Source: Roseivirga misakiensis (lineage in GTDB: Bacteria > Bacteroidota > Bacteroidia > Cytophagales > Cyclobacteriaceae). Taken from it: 64,000 bases of DNA. Positions 1 through 8,956 of this stretch are shown here, one piece after another. The stretch lies in the NCBI RefSeq assembly GCF_001747105.1, contig NZ_MDGQ01000003.1, positions 186,001 to 250,000 of the forward strand. Reading direction: 5' to 3'. Numbering within the stretch: the first letter of the stretch is position 1; each line of letters starts with the position of its first letter. A model generated the notes under the pieces. The model saw only the letters and a list, made by a program, of their open reading frames with translations, had not been told where the DNA came from and did no database searches. A program made the translations under genes and the position numbers.

Positions 1-122
1 ATGCTTTCTTCTTCAGTACCCTTTACATCACCGATCGCTAAATCAGGGTATTCCAAGAAACCTTTCCTAAAAACTTTACCCTCTTTAATGTAGCCGTAGC
101 TTGTCTTTTCCAAAGCTGTCAT
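1..122 (-). CDS. 5' end of a gene leaving the left edge, possibly a DUF349 protein
   Basis: An open frame starts with ATG at 122 and runs off the left edge with 40 codons visible. The peptide contains YGYIKEGKVFRKGFLEYPD followed by IGDVK. From memory this resembles the conserved start of DUF349-type Bacteroidota proteins (a glycine-rich 'gkV' segment followed by a 'P-IG-V' segment), but too little is present to be sure. It is divergent from ettA, with a 90-base gap that must hold both promoters. Confidence 0.4.
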   Translation of the reverse strand, partial: MTALEKTSYGYIKEGKVFRKGFLEYPDLAIGDVKGTEEES

Positions 123-212
123 TTTTCAATTCGCGCACGAAAATAGCTAATTCAATTTATTGCGCTGAATTCAATGATATTTTTTAGCATATTTGACTCA
201 AAATCAGCCAAA

Positions 213-1892
213 ATGAGTGATAACAAGATAATTTTTTCAATGGCGGGGGTTAGTAAAATCTACCCTCCTAAGAAGCAAGTCCTAAAAAACATTTACCTAT
301 CCTTTTTCTATGGTGCCAAAATTGGCGTACTCGGTTTAAATGGATCTGGTAAATCTTCATTATTGAGAATTATTGCTGGCGTCGATAAGGATTATCAAGG
401 TGAAGTAGTTTTCTCTCCAGGCTATTCGGTTGGAATGCTGGAGCAAGAACCTGATTTAGATCTTAATAAAACGGTAAAGGAAGTTGTAGAAGAGGGAGCT
501 CAGGAAACAGTGGATCTTTTGAAAGAATTTGAAGAGATCAACCTGAAATTTGCCGATCCTGCTGTTCTTGCTGATCCTGATGCCATGGAAAAACTGATCG
601 AAGATCAAGGAAAGGTTCAAGAGAAACTAGACCAAGTAAGTGCTTGGGACCTAGACTCAAGGCTTGAACGTGCTATGGACGCGCTTCGCACGCCTCCGGC
701 TGATGCCCCAATCAAGAATTTATCGGGTGGTGAAAAAAGAAGAGTAGCGCTTTGCCGATTACTGATCCAAGAACCAGATGTGCTTTTACTAGATGAACCT
801 ACTAACCACTTAGACGCAGAATCGGTACACTGGTTAGAACAACATCTAAGACAATATAAAGGAACCGTAATTGCCGTAACTCACGATAGATATTTCCTTG
901 ATAATGTGGCTGGTTGGATTCTCGAACTCGATCGTGGTGAGGGTATACCTTGGGAAGGAAATTATTCTTCATGGCTAGATCAAAAACAGAAGAGATTGGC
1001 CGATGAAGAAAAGACTGAATCCAAAAGACAAAAGACATTACAAAGGGAGTTGGAATGGGTGCGTATGTCGCCAAAAGGAAGACAAGCGAAATCTAAAGCG
1101 CGTTTAGGAGCTTACGACAAATTAGTCGGTCAGGAGGCGATGGAGCGAGAACAAAAGCTAGAGCTCTACATTCCTGCTGGGCCAAGACTTGGAAACAAAG
1201 TGATTGAGGCCAAAGGAGTTTCAAAAGCCTTCGGTGATAAGCTACTTTATGAAAACCTTGAGTTTTCGTTACCTCAAGGAGGTATTGTAGGTATCATCGG
1301 TCCGAATGGGGCAGGAAAAACCACGTTGTTCAACTTAATTACTGGAAAAGAAACTCCTGATTCAGGTGACTTTGAGGTCGGTTCTACTGTTGATATCGCC
1401 TATGTAGATCAAGGGCATACACAGCTTGACCCAAATAAAACAGTCTGGGAAGTAGTCTCTGAAGGAAACGAGTTGATTAACCTTGGTGGCAAAGAAATGA
1501 ATTCCAGAGCCTATGTTAGCCGTTTCAACTTTAATGGTAATGACCAAAATAAAAAAGTTAGTGAGCTTTCTGGTGGTATGCGAAACAGAGTACACTTAGC
1601 GCTAACGCTAAAACAAGGTGCCAACTTACTCTTGTTAGATGAACCAACGAACGACTTAGATGTTAATACCTTAAGGGCCTTAGAAGAGGGTATAGAAAAC
1701 TTTGGGGGGTGTGCTGTGATTATTTCTCACGACAGATGGTTCCTCGATAGAGTTTGTACTCATATTTTAGCTTTCGAAGGTGATTCGCAGGTTTACTGGT
1801 TCGAAGGTACTTACACGGAATACGAAGAGAATAGAAAAAAACGGCTTGGTGATGTCGATCCGACAAGGATTCGATACAAGAAGCTCGGTTGA
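213..1892 (+). CDS. ettA: Energy-dependent translational throttle protein EttA (ABC-F ATPase)
   Basis: A soluble protein with two ABC domains that binds the ribosomal E site and gates the first elongation step according to ATP/ADP level. Domain 1 has Walker A GLNGSGKSS, signature LSGGEKRR and Walker B LLLDEPTNHLD. The charged linker rich in K/R/E (WVRMSPKGRQAKSKAR) follows. Domain 2 has GPNGAGKTT, LSGGMRNR and LLLDEPTNDLD. Both catalytic glutamates are present. The open frame extends upstream to 174, but the start at 213 (MSDNKIIFSM) matches the family, giving 559 residues, the usual EttA length. There is no transmembrane segment, which excludes a transporter. Confidence 0.95.
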   Translation: MSDNKIIFSMAGVSKIYPPKKQVLKNIYLSFFYGAKIGVLGLNGSGKSSLLRIIAGVDKDYQGEVVFSPGYSVGMLEQEPDLDLNKTVKEVVEEGAQETVDLLKEFEEINLKFADPAVLADPDAMEKLIEDQGKVQEKLDQVSAWDLDSRLERAMDALRTPPADAPIKNLSGGEKRRVALCRLLIQEPDVLLLDEPTNHLDAESVHWLEQHLRQYKGTVIAVTHDRYFLDNVAGWILELDRGEGIPWEGNYSSWLDQKQKRLADEEKTESKRQKTLQRELEWVRMSPKGRQAKSKARLGAYDKLVGQEAMEREQKLELYIPAGPRLGNKVIEAKGVSKAFGDKLLYENLEFSLPQGGIVGIIGPNGAGKTTLFNLITGKETPDSGDFEVGSTVDIAYVDQGHTQLDPNKTVWEVVSEGNELINLGGKEMNSRAYVSRFNFNGNDQNKKVSELSGGMRNRVHLALTLKQGANLLLLDEPTNDLDVNTLRALEEGIENFGGCAVIISHDRWFLDRVCTHILAFEGDSQVYWFEGTYTEYEENRKKRLGDVDPTRIRYKKLG

Positions 1893-1944
1893 TAAACTGT
1901 TTCTTTTTAGTTAAATTTAGTTTGAAGGGGGATAAGGATAGACT

Positions 1945-2661
1945 ATGAAAAGGATAAAAATAGTACTCGCATTATTGTTGGGCATAAGTCTTTCATCGTA
2001 TGGCCAAACAATTAGTGGAAGCGAAATTTCAGGAACAGGTGGCGGTGATTTAAGAATCGGTGTCAACGGACGAGTTTCTGTTAGATCTAGACTCCCAGAA
2101 GCCAAGTCGATCATTGACTACTCACCCTATGTTTATGATCAAGGTCGAAAAGCAACTGTATTCTTGTTGAAGGGAGATACAGTCACTGGCAACTATCGAT
2201 ACAATATGGAGACTGAGTCTTTAGAAGATGCTCAGTCAGATAAAATCCTACCTTGGAATATCGTAAAATCATTCAATTTTGATGCTCAGGGTGATTTAGA
2301 GGCCGTGAGTTTCACTAACATAAAGCTTGTTTGGCCTGAAAGTGAGTACGGGGGCTTTATACAAGACGTGAGCTCTTCGCCATTTGTGAAGGTTAAACAC
2401 TACTTGGAGTTTGTACCTAGTAATTATGATCCAACAACTGAAATAGGATCCATGAATGACGAAATCAAGACATTCACGACCAAATATTTAAAGTTGAATA
2501 ACAAATGGATAGTATTGCCGACAACCAAAACTGCCTTTTACAATATATTCGGTAGCTATTCTGATCGTTTGCGGAAATATGCCCGCAAAAACAAGTTGAA
2601 AGTTAAGAACCCTGAAGATGTAGGAGAAATGGTTTCTTGGGTCGCTAAAAATAAAAATTAA
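1945..2661 (+). CDS. Secreted protein of unknown function
   Basis: 238 residues beginning with a clear signal peptide (MKRIKIVLALLLGISLSSYGQ, probable cleavage after YG). The mature part has a glycine-rich start (SGTGGGDLRIG), a segment VFLLKGDTVTGNYRYN typical of Bacteroidota exported proteins that describe 'stored value' folds, and a lysine-rich C-terminus. No catalytic motif is visible. I do not recognise a named family. It sits 52 bases after ettA and its last 17 bases overlap the convergent OsmC-like gene. Confidence 0.7.
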   Translation: MKRIKIVLALLLGISLSSYGQTISGSEISGTGGGDLRIGVNGRVSVRSRLPEAKSIIDYSPYVYDQGRKATVFLLKGDTVTGNYRYNMETESLEDAQSDKILPWNIVKSFNFDAQGDLEAVSFTNIKLVWPESEYGGFIQDVSSSPFVKVKHYLEFVPSNYDPTTEIGSMNDEIKTFTTKYLKLNNKWIVLPTTKTAFYNIFGSYSDRLRKYARKNKLKVKNPEDVGEMVSWVAKNKN

Positions 2662-3049
2662 TTTCTTGCTTCAAGTCTGGATGAAGACTTAAGGCCACCG
2701 GACAGTTTCTTCCAATTTCCTTAAGCCATTCTCTTTGTTCGTTGTCTATCGGACAATTATCCCAATGAAATTCAACCTGTAGTGTAGAAATTCTTCTTGG
2801 ATTAGCAGACATAACCTTAGTCGTTTCTAAATGCAAACCAGTCATATCTATTCCCTTCTTTTCACCAGCAATCGCCATTACGGTCATCATACAACTGCCC
2901 AGGGCTGCTGCAACGGTGTCAGTAGGAGAAAAAGTCTCCCCTTTCCCATTATTATCAACTGGAGCATCGGTAAGGAATTGATTACCAGATTTTACGTGAA
3001 TAGCAGAAGTACGCAGGCCTCCTTCATATTTAGATTTGATTGTAGCCAT
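2645..3049 (-). CDS. OsmC family peroxiredoxin-like protein
   Basis: 134 residues with the OsmC/Ohr layout. The first cysteine lies on the central helix in AALGSCMMTVMAIAG and the second in NCPVALSLHPDLK near the C-terminus. Family members reduce organic hydroperoxides with these two cysteines. The sequence is nearer the YhfA/OsmC general branch than to Ohr, so the exact substrate is unknown. The protein is cytoplasmic, with no signal peptide. Its 3' end overlaps the convergent secreted-protein gene by 17 bases. Confidence 0.85.
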   Translation of the reverse strand: MATIKSKYEGGLRTSAIHVKSGNQFLTDAPVDNNGKGETFSPTDTVAAALGSCMMTVMAIAGEKKGIDMTGLHLETTKVMSANPRRISTLQVEFHWDNCPIDNEQREWLKEIGRNCPVALSLHPDLKQEINFYF

Positions 3050-3108
3050 AAACTAAGCAGGATTATTTTTCGTTAATTTAGAGACCATATTAATACCGTC
3101 AAAACTGT

Positions 3109-3834
3109 ATGACTTCAATTACAAAAAGCTTATTCTTAGTCTTGTTCCTCTTAGTTTCCTTAAACGTTGCTGCACAGCAAGTTGGGCAAACTGTGGATGA
3201 AGAATACACTGTTGAAAATGTATTTGGTATTAATAAGGGCACCAACGGAGGGCTTATAAGTGGCTTTTACTATCGGCAGTCAAAGTTCTTAAATGATGGC
3301 AACCTAGTGAACTATGGTATCGAACTAGTTAACATAAAACACCCAAGAGAAACAAAAGAGACGACCATAACTGGAAGTTCTTACGTCTTTGGAAAATCGA
3401 ACTACCTACTCGCGTTGAGGCCGACCTACGGTAGAGAAAAAATATTATTTAAAAAAGCCCCACAACAAGGCGCAAGAATCACAGCCATGGTAGCAGCGGG
3501 CCCGTCAATCGGTATAGAAGTTCCTTACTTTTTAGAATTCAACGGTAATAGAAAAGAACAATATGACCCCGCTGATCCTAGTCACGCTAGAAATTTCATA
3601 ATCGGTACAGCAGGTCCTTTTAGAGGGCTCGGAAGATCAAAATTCGTTCTAGGAGGGCATGCCAAGGCTTCACTAACTTTTGAAACGAATTCGAGCAAAA
3701 AGAAAGTTTTCGGAGTAGAGGTTGGAATGTCACTAGATGTTTACACCAGAAAGATCAATATAATCCCAGAGTCTGAAAATAACAGCAGTTTTGCTGCCGC
3801 CTTCTTAGCTGTATACTTCGGAAGAAGAAGATAA
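3109..3834 (+). CDS. Exported protein, possible outer-membrane beta-barrel
   Basis: 241 residues with a signal peptide (MTSITKSLFLVLFLLVSLNVAAQQ). The rest alternates short hydrophobic and polar stretches (SGFYYRQSKF, NYLLALRPTYGRE, ITAMVAAGPSIGI) and ends in FAAAFLAVYFGRRR. That pattern fits amphipathic beta-strands of a small barrel, but no named family is recognised. It is monocistronic, on the same strand as lipA, 65 bases upstream of it. Confidence 0.65.
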   Translation: MTSITKSLFLVLFLLVSLNVAAQQVGQTVDEEYTVENVFGINKGTNGGLISGFYYRQSKFLNDGNLVNYGIELVNIKHPRETKETTITGSSYVFGKSNYLLALRPTYGREKILFKKAPQQGARITAMVAAGPSIGIEVPYFLEFNGNRKEQYDPADPSHARNFIIGTAGPFRGLGRSKFVLGGHAKASLTFETNSSKKKVFGVEVGMSLDVYTRKINIIPESENNSSFAAAFLAVYFGRRR

Positions 3835-3866
3835 GTATCAACACGATTTTTTTGGAACCTTTGCCT

Positions 3867-3874
3867 TACCTTTG
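3867..3874 (+). promoter_or_regulatory. Possible -7 element for lipA
   Basis: TACCTTTG matches the Bacteroidota -7 consensus TAnnTTTG. It lies 25 bases before the lipA ATG. The only upstream TTTG (3851-3854) is just 12 bases away, shorter than the usual 19-21, so the -33 part is not supported. An AGGAGAAAG stretch directly before the ATG is one of few Shine-Dalgarno-like sites in the window. Confidence 0.4.
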
Positions 3875-3899
3875 TGTTTCTATAGCATAGGAGAAAGAT

Positions 3900-4784
3900 A
3901 TGATAGAACTACCTGTCGTTTCGAAGGAAACAGTTGAGAGAAGACGTAAAAAACCAGACTGGCTTAGGGTAAAACTGCCAATTGGACCGGAATACGCAAA
4001 AGTTCGCAAGCTTGTCGACAATTATAAACTTCACACAATATGTGAGAGTGGCAATTGTCCAAATATGGGTGAGTGCTGGGGTGCTGGAACCGCTACGTTT
4101 ATGATTTTAGGTAATGTTTGCACAAGGTCATGTTCTTTTTGCGCTGTAGCCACTGGAAGGCCACCAGAGTATGACGCTGAAGAACCAAAACGTGTTGCTG
4201 AAGCTATTAAACTCATGGGAGTAAAACACGCGGTGATCACATCAGTCAATAGAGATGAATTAAAAGATAGAGGTGCTGAAATTTGGTATCAAACGGTGGT
4301 ACAGACTAAAGAACTTAGTCCAGAAACTACTATTGAAACATTGATCCCAGATGTAAAAGGAAATTGGGAGGCACTTTATAGAATGATTGATGCTGGGCAA
4401 GAAGTAGTTTCTCACAATATGGAAACTGTAAAAGACCTCTATCGCAGAGTACGACCCCAAGCAAAATATGATCGTAGTTTAGAAGAGCTTCATAGAATCA
4501 AGGAATATGGTAAAAGATCTAAATCTGGCGCCATGCTGGGTTTAGGGGAAACTGACGAGCAAGTTTTCAAACTTATGGATGACTTGGCCGAAGTTAAATT
4601 AGATATCTTAACCCTTGGACAATATTTACAGCCTACAAAAATGCACCATGAAGTGATCGACTACGTGCATCCTGATAAATTCGAATTCTTTAAGGAAGAA
4701 GGATTAAAAAGAGGTATTAAATATGTTGAATCTGGACCACTAGTCAGATCTTCTTACCACGCAGAAAGACACGTTCACGTTTAA
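3900..4784 (+). CDS. lipA: Lipoyl synthase
   Basis: A radical-SAM enzyme that inserts two sulfurs into protein-bound octanoyl groups to form lipoyl cofactor. The auxiliary cluster motif C48-x4-C53-x5-C59 ([12 protein letters not shown]), the radical-SAM motif C74-x3-C78-x2-C81 (CTRSCSFC) and the C-terminal RSSYHAER serine motif are all intact. At 294 residues it is of normal length. The lipoyl group it makes is needed by the glycine cleavage H protein, so it is functionally linked to gcvP in this window, although lipB and gcvH are not here. A hairpin terminator follows the gene. Confidence 0.97.
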   Translation: MIELPVVSKETVERRRKKPDWLRVKLPIGPEYAKVRKLVDNYKLHTICESGNCPNMGECWGAGTATFMILGNVCTRSCSFCAVATGRPPEYDAEEPKRVAEAIKLMGVKHAVITSVNRDELKDRGAEIWYQTVVQTKELSPETTIETLIPDVKGNWEALYRMIDAGQEVVSHNMETVKDLYRRVRPQAKYDRSLEELHRIKEYGKRSKSGAMLGLGETDEQVFKLMDDLAEVKLDILTLGQYLQPTKMHHEVIDYVHPDKFEFFKEEGLKRGIKYVESGPLVRSSYHAERHVHV

Positions 4785-4804
4785 GAAGCATAAAAAGACT
4801 ATGC

Positions 4805-4835
4805 AACCACTGTTCTATTGAGCAGTGGTTTTTTT
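4805..4835 (+). terminator. Intrinsic terminator after lipA
   Basis: AACCACTG (4805-4812) pairs perfectly with CAGTGGTT (4823-4830) around a 10-base loop and is followed by a T run. It lies 20 bases after the lipA stop and directly before the padR operator. Confidence 0.85.
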
Positions 4836-4846
4836 GGATTCTTTTG

Positions 4847-4871
4847 TAATACATCATAATATGATGTATTA
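4847..4871. promoter_or_regulatory. PadR operator candidate: perfect 11-bp inverted repeat
   Basis: TAATACATCAT and ATGATGTATTA form a perfect 11-bp dyad around the 3-base centre AAT. It ends 7 bases before the padR start codon chosen here. The ACATCA...TGATGT layout agrees with the ACAT/ATGT dyads bound by PadR-type repressors, so autoregulation is the simple reading. The role is inferred from position and symmetry only. Confidence 0.75.
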
Positions 4872-4878
4872 TTGTTCT

Positions 4879-5220
4879 ATGTATTCAAGAGAATTATTAA
4901 AAGGGATCTTAAAACCCATCATTTTAAAACTACTTTCTGAGCATGATAAAATGTATGGCTACGAGATTGTACAACATGTGAAAGTCCGAACAGAAGGTAA
5001 AGTGCTGATAAAAGAAGGTTCGCTCTACCCTACACTTCACAGCTTGACACAAGAAGGATATTTATCAACGACCTCTGTACTCATCGGTAACAGAACGAGA
5101 AAGTATTATAGCCTTACAAAAAAGGGTAATGGTTTGTTAAGCACATCCGTCGCAGAGGTTTTGGACTTTCGGACAACGCTTGGTTTACTCTTTGGAAACG
5201 ATAAACCTGCTTTATCATGA
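4879..5220 (+). CDS. PadR family transcriptional repressor
   Basis: 113 residues from ATG 4879 (MYSRELLKG), the start typical of this family. In-frame ATGs at 4861 and 4864 lie inside the operator dyad and a GTG at 4825 lies in the lipA terminator, so they are not preferred. Winged-helix signs are MYGYEIVQHV, KEGSLYPTLHSLTQEGYLS and the wing RTRKYYSLTKKG. Such repressors usually control the membrane protein encoded just downstream. Here the stop overlaps the next start (ATGA), so the two are translationally coupled. Confidence 0.9.
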   Translation: MYSRELLKGILKPIILKLLSEHDKMYGYEIVQHVKVRTEGKVLIKEGSLYPTLHSLTQEGYLSTTSVLIGNRTRKYYSLTKKGNGLLSTSVAEVLDFRTTLGLLFGNDKPALS

Positions 5221-5807
5221 TCGAGAACCACCAAACTAATGAAATTCGATCATTCATGATTGAACAGCACTTCAGCGATCAAGCCTTATTGGATGACCTA
5301 GTAGACCATATTTCTAGTGAAGTTGAAGTTTTGATGGAAACCCAGTGTTTAACATTCAATCAAGCATTAGAAATCGCTAAAGGCAAAATACTACCAGAAG
5401 ACCCTCTGCAAATTGAAAACGATTTAAAAATTTTAACCACGCAAACTCCATATATCATGATTAAGAAAACAGCTTATATTGGTGGATACCTAAGTGCTTT
5501 TTTGTTCAGCCTAGCTATCCTATTCACCATACTTTCATTTCAAAATGAATCATTAGTCGATAGCCGACGAGAAAGTATGACAGAACAGTATCTCACCGTA
5601 AACTTAGGCAAGGATTTAAGTAAGGAGGAAACAAATGGTTTCTATGAAAATTATTATAGCCAGACTTCACAATTGAAACTAAAGGCAATTAGCCAAAGCT
5701 CTACCAGTCAGATGCTCTTAATCATTTCAATACTCCTATTCGGCTTGACCTACTTACCATACCGATTCTACCAAGGTTACAAGAGAAGCGAACTGCGGTA
5801 CAGCTAA
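5217..5807 (+). CDS. PadR-linked membrane protein with two transmembrane segments
   Basis: 196 residues overlapping padR by four bases. The N-terminal ~75 residues are soluble and acidic and contain LLDDLVDHISSEVE, a pattern seen in short cytosolic prefixes of Bacteroidota membrane proteins associated with PadR. Two membrane helices follow at about residues 83-105 (GGYLSAFLFSLAILFTIL) and 164-184 (MLLIISILLFGLTYL), separated by about 58 polar residues that are probably extracytoplasmic. No catalytic motif is visible and function is unknown. It may be the sole target of the upstream repressor. Confidence 0.75.
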   Translation: MIENHQTNEIRSFMIEQHFSDQALLDDLVDHISSEVEVLMETQCLTFNQALEIAKGKILPEDPLQIENDLKILTTQTPYIMIKKTAYIGGYLSAFLFSLAILFTILSFQNESLVDSRRESMTEQYLTVNLGKDLSKEETNGFYENYYSQTSQLKLKAISQSSTSQMLLIISILLFGLTYLPYRFYQGYKRSELRYS

Positions 5808-5827
5808 TCCATAAAACACAAAACAAA

Positions 5828-5858
5828 AAAACCCAAGGTTTTCACACCTTGGGCTTTT
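5828..5858. terminator. Bidirectional terminator
   Basis: CCCAAGG (5832-5838) pairs with CCTTGGG (5847-5853) and has an A run on the left and CTTTT on the right. It can end both the padR operon from the left and gcvP from the right. Confidence 0.85.
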
Positions 5859-5876
5859 GGTTTCTAATAGCTTTTG

Positions 5877-8774
5877 TTATGCCATAGCCTCTTCCTCGGC
5901 ATAATCCGAAACAGGAATACAACTACACATTAAGTTTCTGTCCCCATAAGCCGAATCTATTCGACCAACTGTCGGCCAGAATTTAGATTGTCTAACGTAA
6001 GGTGCTGGGTAAACCGCTTTTTCTCTTCCGTATGGCTTATCCCAATTTTCTGAGAGTGCCAGACCAGCAGTATGCGGTGCATTTGTCAATACGTTGTTAC
6101 CAACCTCAGCTTCTCCATTCGCAATTTCTGCTATTTCAGCTCGAATGCTAAGCATCGCATCGCAGAAACGATCTAATTCAGCTTGGGACTCAGATTCTGT
6201 CGGTTCAATCATTACTGTGCCCGCTACCGGGAAAGAAACGGTCGGTGCGTGGAAGCCGTAATCCATCAATCGCTTAGCGATATCTTCCACCTCAATACCA
6301 ACAGATTTAAATTCTCGGCAGTCGACAATCATTTCATGGGCACATCTTCCATTTGTTCCTGTATAAAGAATTGGAAATTCTTGTTCTAGTTTTGCTTTAA
6401 TGTAGTTGGCATTTAGAATGGCAATTTTTGTAGCATTGGTCAGCCCTTCAGCTCCCATCATAGCTATATAGGCATAAGAGATTGTCAGGATACTCGCGCT
6501 ACCCCAGGCTGCTCCTGAAATGGCTGTGATTGCCTGCTCACCCCCAGCTTTCACGACAGGGCTACCGGGTAAAAATGGTGCTAAATGTGCTCCTACTCCG
6601 ATTGGACCCATGCCAGGGCCTCCTCCACCGTGAGGAATACAGAAGGTTTTGTGAAGGTTTAAGTGACAAACATCGGCCCCTATCAAACCAGGGCTAGTTA
6701 ATCCCACTTGTGCGTTCATATTGGCTCCATCCATATAGACCTGACCACCATGCTGATGGATCAGATCGCAGATATCTTTGATTCCCTCTTCGAATACACC
6801 ATGTGTCGAAGGGTAAGTAACCATTAAGGCTGCTAAATTCTCGCTATGCGACTCGGCTTTATCTTTTAAATCATTAAGATCAATATTACCTTTTTCATCA
6901 CACTTGACGAGTACAACTTTCATTCCTGCCATCACCGCAGAAGCTGGATTTGTACCGTGTGCAGAAGTAGGGATAATCGCTACATCTCTATGATGATCTC
7001 CGCGACTTTGATGATATGCTCTAATTACCATCAAACCAGCGTACTCTCCTTGTGCTCCTGAGTTTGGTTGTAAGGAAACATCTGCGAACCCAGTTATTTC
7101 AGATAGCCAGGTGACTAACTCCTTGAACATTTGCTGATAACCTTGGGTTTGATCCGCTGGCGCAAATGGGTGAATATTACCGAACTCTGGCCAGGTAACG
7201 GGTACCATTTCGGCTGTGGCGTTCAATTTCATAGTACATGAACCCAGAGAGATCATTGAGTGTACCAGCGATAAATCTTTGTTTTCTAACCGCTTGATGT
7301 AGCGTAGCATTTCATGCTCCGAGTGATATTGATTGAAAACCGGATGCGTTAAAAAGTCACTTGTTCTTTTTAAGGTTTCAGGAAAATCAATTGCTACTTC
7401 CGTCGCTAATGCTGCTAAATTCCCGCTTTTGGACTTTCCAGTAGCCTCCGAAAAGATGTCTAGTATGACTTCAAGGTCATTCAAATTAGTAGTTTCATCT
7501 ACCGAAATACCAACATTTCCATTATCGAAATATCTGAAATTGACTTCTTTTGATTCTGCAATTCTCCTTAGCTCGTCAGCTGCATCTGTCTTGACTTGTA
7601 TAGTATCGAAGAAAACGTCGTTTAACTGCTCAATGCCCATTTCGGTCAACGCATTAGCTAGTAATTTGGCGGATGCATGTATTTTTTGCGCAATTGCCGT
7701 CAATCCTTTTGGCCCATGATAAACCCCGTACATTCCGGCCATGACACCTAATAGTACTTGAGCAGTACAAATGTTCGATGTCGCTTTTTCTCTTCTAATG
7801 TGTTGCTCACGTGTCTGGAGCGCCATTCGGTATGCTTTATTTCCATGGCTGTCTACCGAAACACCGATGATTCTACCAGGGATTTGTCTTTTGTAAGCTT
7901 CTAAAGTGGCAAAATAAGCAGCGTGTGGTCCACCAAAGCCCATTGGAACGCCAAAGCGCTGGGTTGTACCAACTACTGCATCTGCTCCCATTTCACCTGG
8001 AGGGGTTAGTAGTGTAAGAGACATTAAATCGGCAGCAGCTACTACAAATACATTTTGCTCTTTTGCCGACGCAGTGAATGCCGTAAAGTCTTTGACATTT
8101 CCATCGCCTCCTGGATATTGATATAAAACTCCATATAAATTCGGGTCTGTAAGGTCAACTTTATTGATATCCCCTATCTCCAATTCGATCCCTACTGGAA
8201 TAGCTCTAGTTTTAAGTACATCGAGGGTTTGTGGGAAAGTATTTTGGTCAACAAAAAACTTGTTAGCCTTCTTCTTATCCTTCTTTCTTAGGCCTGCGAA
8301 CATGGTCATGGCCTCCGCCGCTGCAGTTGACTCATCCAAAAGTGATGCATTAGCGATCGGCATACCCGTCAAGTCGATTACCAATGTTTGGAAGTTGATT
8401 AGTGCCTCGAGTCTTCCTTGAGCAATCTCGGCTTGGTAAGGCGTATAAGCAGTGTACCACCCAGGATTTTCTAAAATATTTCTTTGAATAACACCTGGTA
8501 CAACTGTACCATAGTAGCCCATTCCTATGTATGATTTAAACAGCTTATTCTTGGAAGCCGTTTGTTTTAAATCATTCAAAAATTGGAATTCTGATTTAGC
8601 AGCAGGCAGGTTCATTTCGCCTTGCATTCTAATATTTGCAGGAACCGTTTCGCTGATTAAAGTATCTAAACTATCGGCACCGATAACCTTGAGCATAGAA
8701 TCTATTTCTGACGCTTGAGGGCTATTATGACGATCCTCAAATTTAGGGGCTTGTGTTATATCGATTTTTGTCAT
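5877..8774 (-). CDS. gcvP: Glycine dehydrogenase (decarboxylating), P protein
   Basis: Single-chain P protein of the glycine cleavage system, 965 residues. It decarboxylates glycine on PLP and passes the aminomethyl group to lipoylated H protein. The PLP lysine is Lys709 in [16 protein letters not shown], and the glycine-rich loop after it is intact. The N-terminal half ([21 protein letters not shown]) and the C-terminal half are fused as in most Gram-negative bacteria. gcvT and gcvH are not adjacent. A -7-like CAAATGTA (TACATTTG on the minus strand, 8818-8825) lies 44 bases upstream of the start. I see no glycine riboswitch in the leader. Confidence 0.97.
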   Translation of the reverse strand: MTKIDITQAPKFEDRHNSPQASEIDSMLKVIGADSLDTLISETVPANIRMQGEMNLPAAKSEFQFLNDLKQTASKNKLFKSYIGMGYYGTVVPGVIQRNILENPGWYTAYTPYQAEIAQGRLEALINFQTLVIDLTGMPIANASLLDESTAAAEAMTMFAGLRKKDKKKANKFFVDQNTFPQTLDVLKTRAIPVGIELEIGDINKVDLTDPNLYGVLYQYPGGDGNVKDFTAFTASAKEQNVFVVAAADLMSLTLLTPPGEMGADAVVGTTQRFGVPMGFGGPHAAYFATLEAYKRQIPGRIIGVSVDSHGNKAYRMALQTREQHIRREKATSNICTAQVLLGVMAGMYGVYHGPKGLTAIAQKIHASAKLLANALTEMGIEQLNDVFFDTIQVKTDAADELRRIAESKEVNFRYFDNGNVGISVDETTNLNDLEVILDIFSEATGKSKSGNLAALATEVAIDFPETLKRTSDFLTHPVFNQYHSEHEMLRYIKRLENKDLSLVHSMISLGSCTMKLNATAEMVPVTWPEFGNIHPFAPADQTQGYQQMFKELVTWLSEITGFADVSLQPNSGAQGEYAGLMVIRAYHQSRGDHHRDVAIIPTSAHGTNPASAVMAGMKVVLVKCDEKGNIDLNDLKDKAESHSENLAALMVTYPSTHGVFEEGIKDICDLIHQHGGQVYMDGANMNAQVGLTSPGLIGADVCHLNLHKTFCIPHGGGGPGMGPIGVGAHLAPFLPGSPVVKAGGEQAITAISGAAWGSASILTISYAYIAMMGAEGLTNATKIAILNANYIKAKLEQEFPILYTGTNGRCAHEMIVDCREFKSVGIEVEDIAKRLMDYGFHAPTVSFPVAGTVMIEPTESESQAELDRFCDAMLSIRAEIAEIANGEAEVGNNVLTNAPHTAGLALSENWDKPYGREKAVYPAPYVRQSKFWPTVGRIDSAYGDRNLMCSCIPVSDYAEEEAMA

Positions 8775-8886
8775 TTTCGAATTTCCTTGATTGTTATTTC
8801 CTCTTCCAAAAGTTGCACAAATGTAAGTTACAAAGGGTTGATTTCCTTACATATCCACTCAAAAAAGCCGTCCGTCCGAATAAGAT

Positions 8887-8919
8887 TTTGGCTGACTTTT
8901 AAAATATTGTTTAGCTTTA
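8887..8919 (+). promoter_or_regulatory. Possible promoter for the M28 peptidase gene
   Basis: TTTG (8887-8890), a 21-base spacer, then TAGCTTTA (8912-8919), which matches the Bacteroidota -7 consensus TAnnTTTG except for the last base. It lies 37 bases before the start codon of the peptidase gene. The gap 8775-8956 serves both this gene and the divergent gcvP. Confidence 0.4.
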
Positions 8920-8956
8920 AGCACTTAAAAAACTGTGATAACAAATTGTTTATAAA

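Noticed and set aside
174-212. Extended start for EttA at 174
   Set aside because: The extra residues are not family-like; MSDNKIIFSM at 213 matches the family N-terminus.
4825-4878. Earlier PadR starts (GTG 4825, ATG 4861/4864)
   Set aside because: They lie in the lipA terminator or inside the operator dyad, and the family starts with MYS-ELLKG.
8775-8956. Glycine riboswitch upstream of gcvP
   Set aside because: No tandem aptamer folds or conserved GGAGA-type cores could be seen; the gap looks like a plain divergent promoter region.
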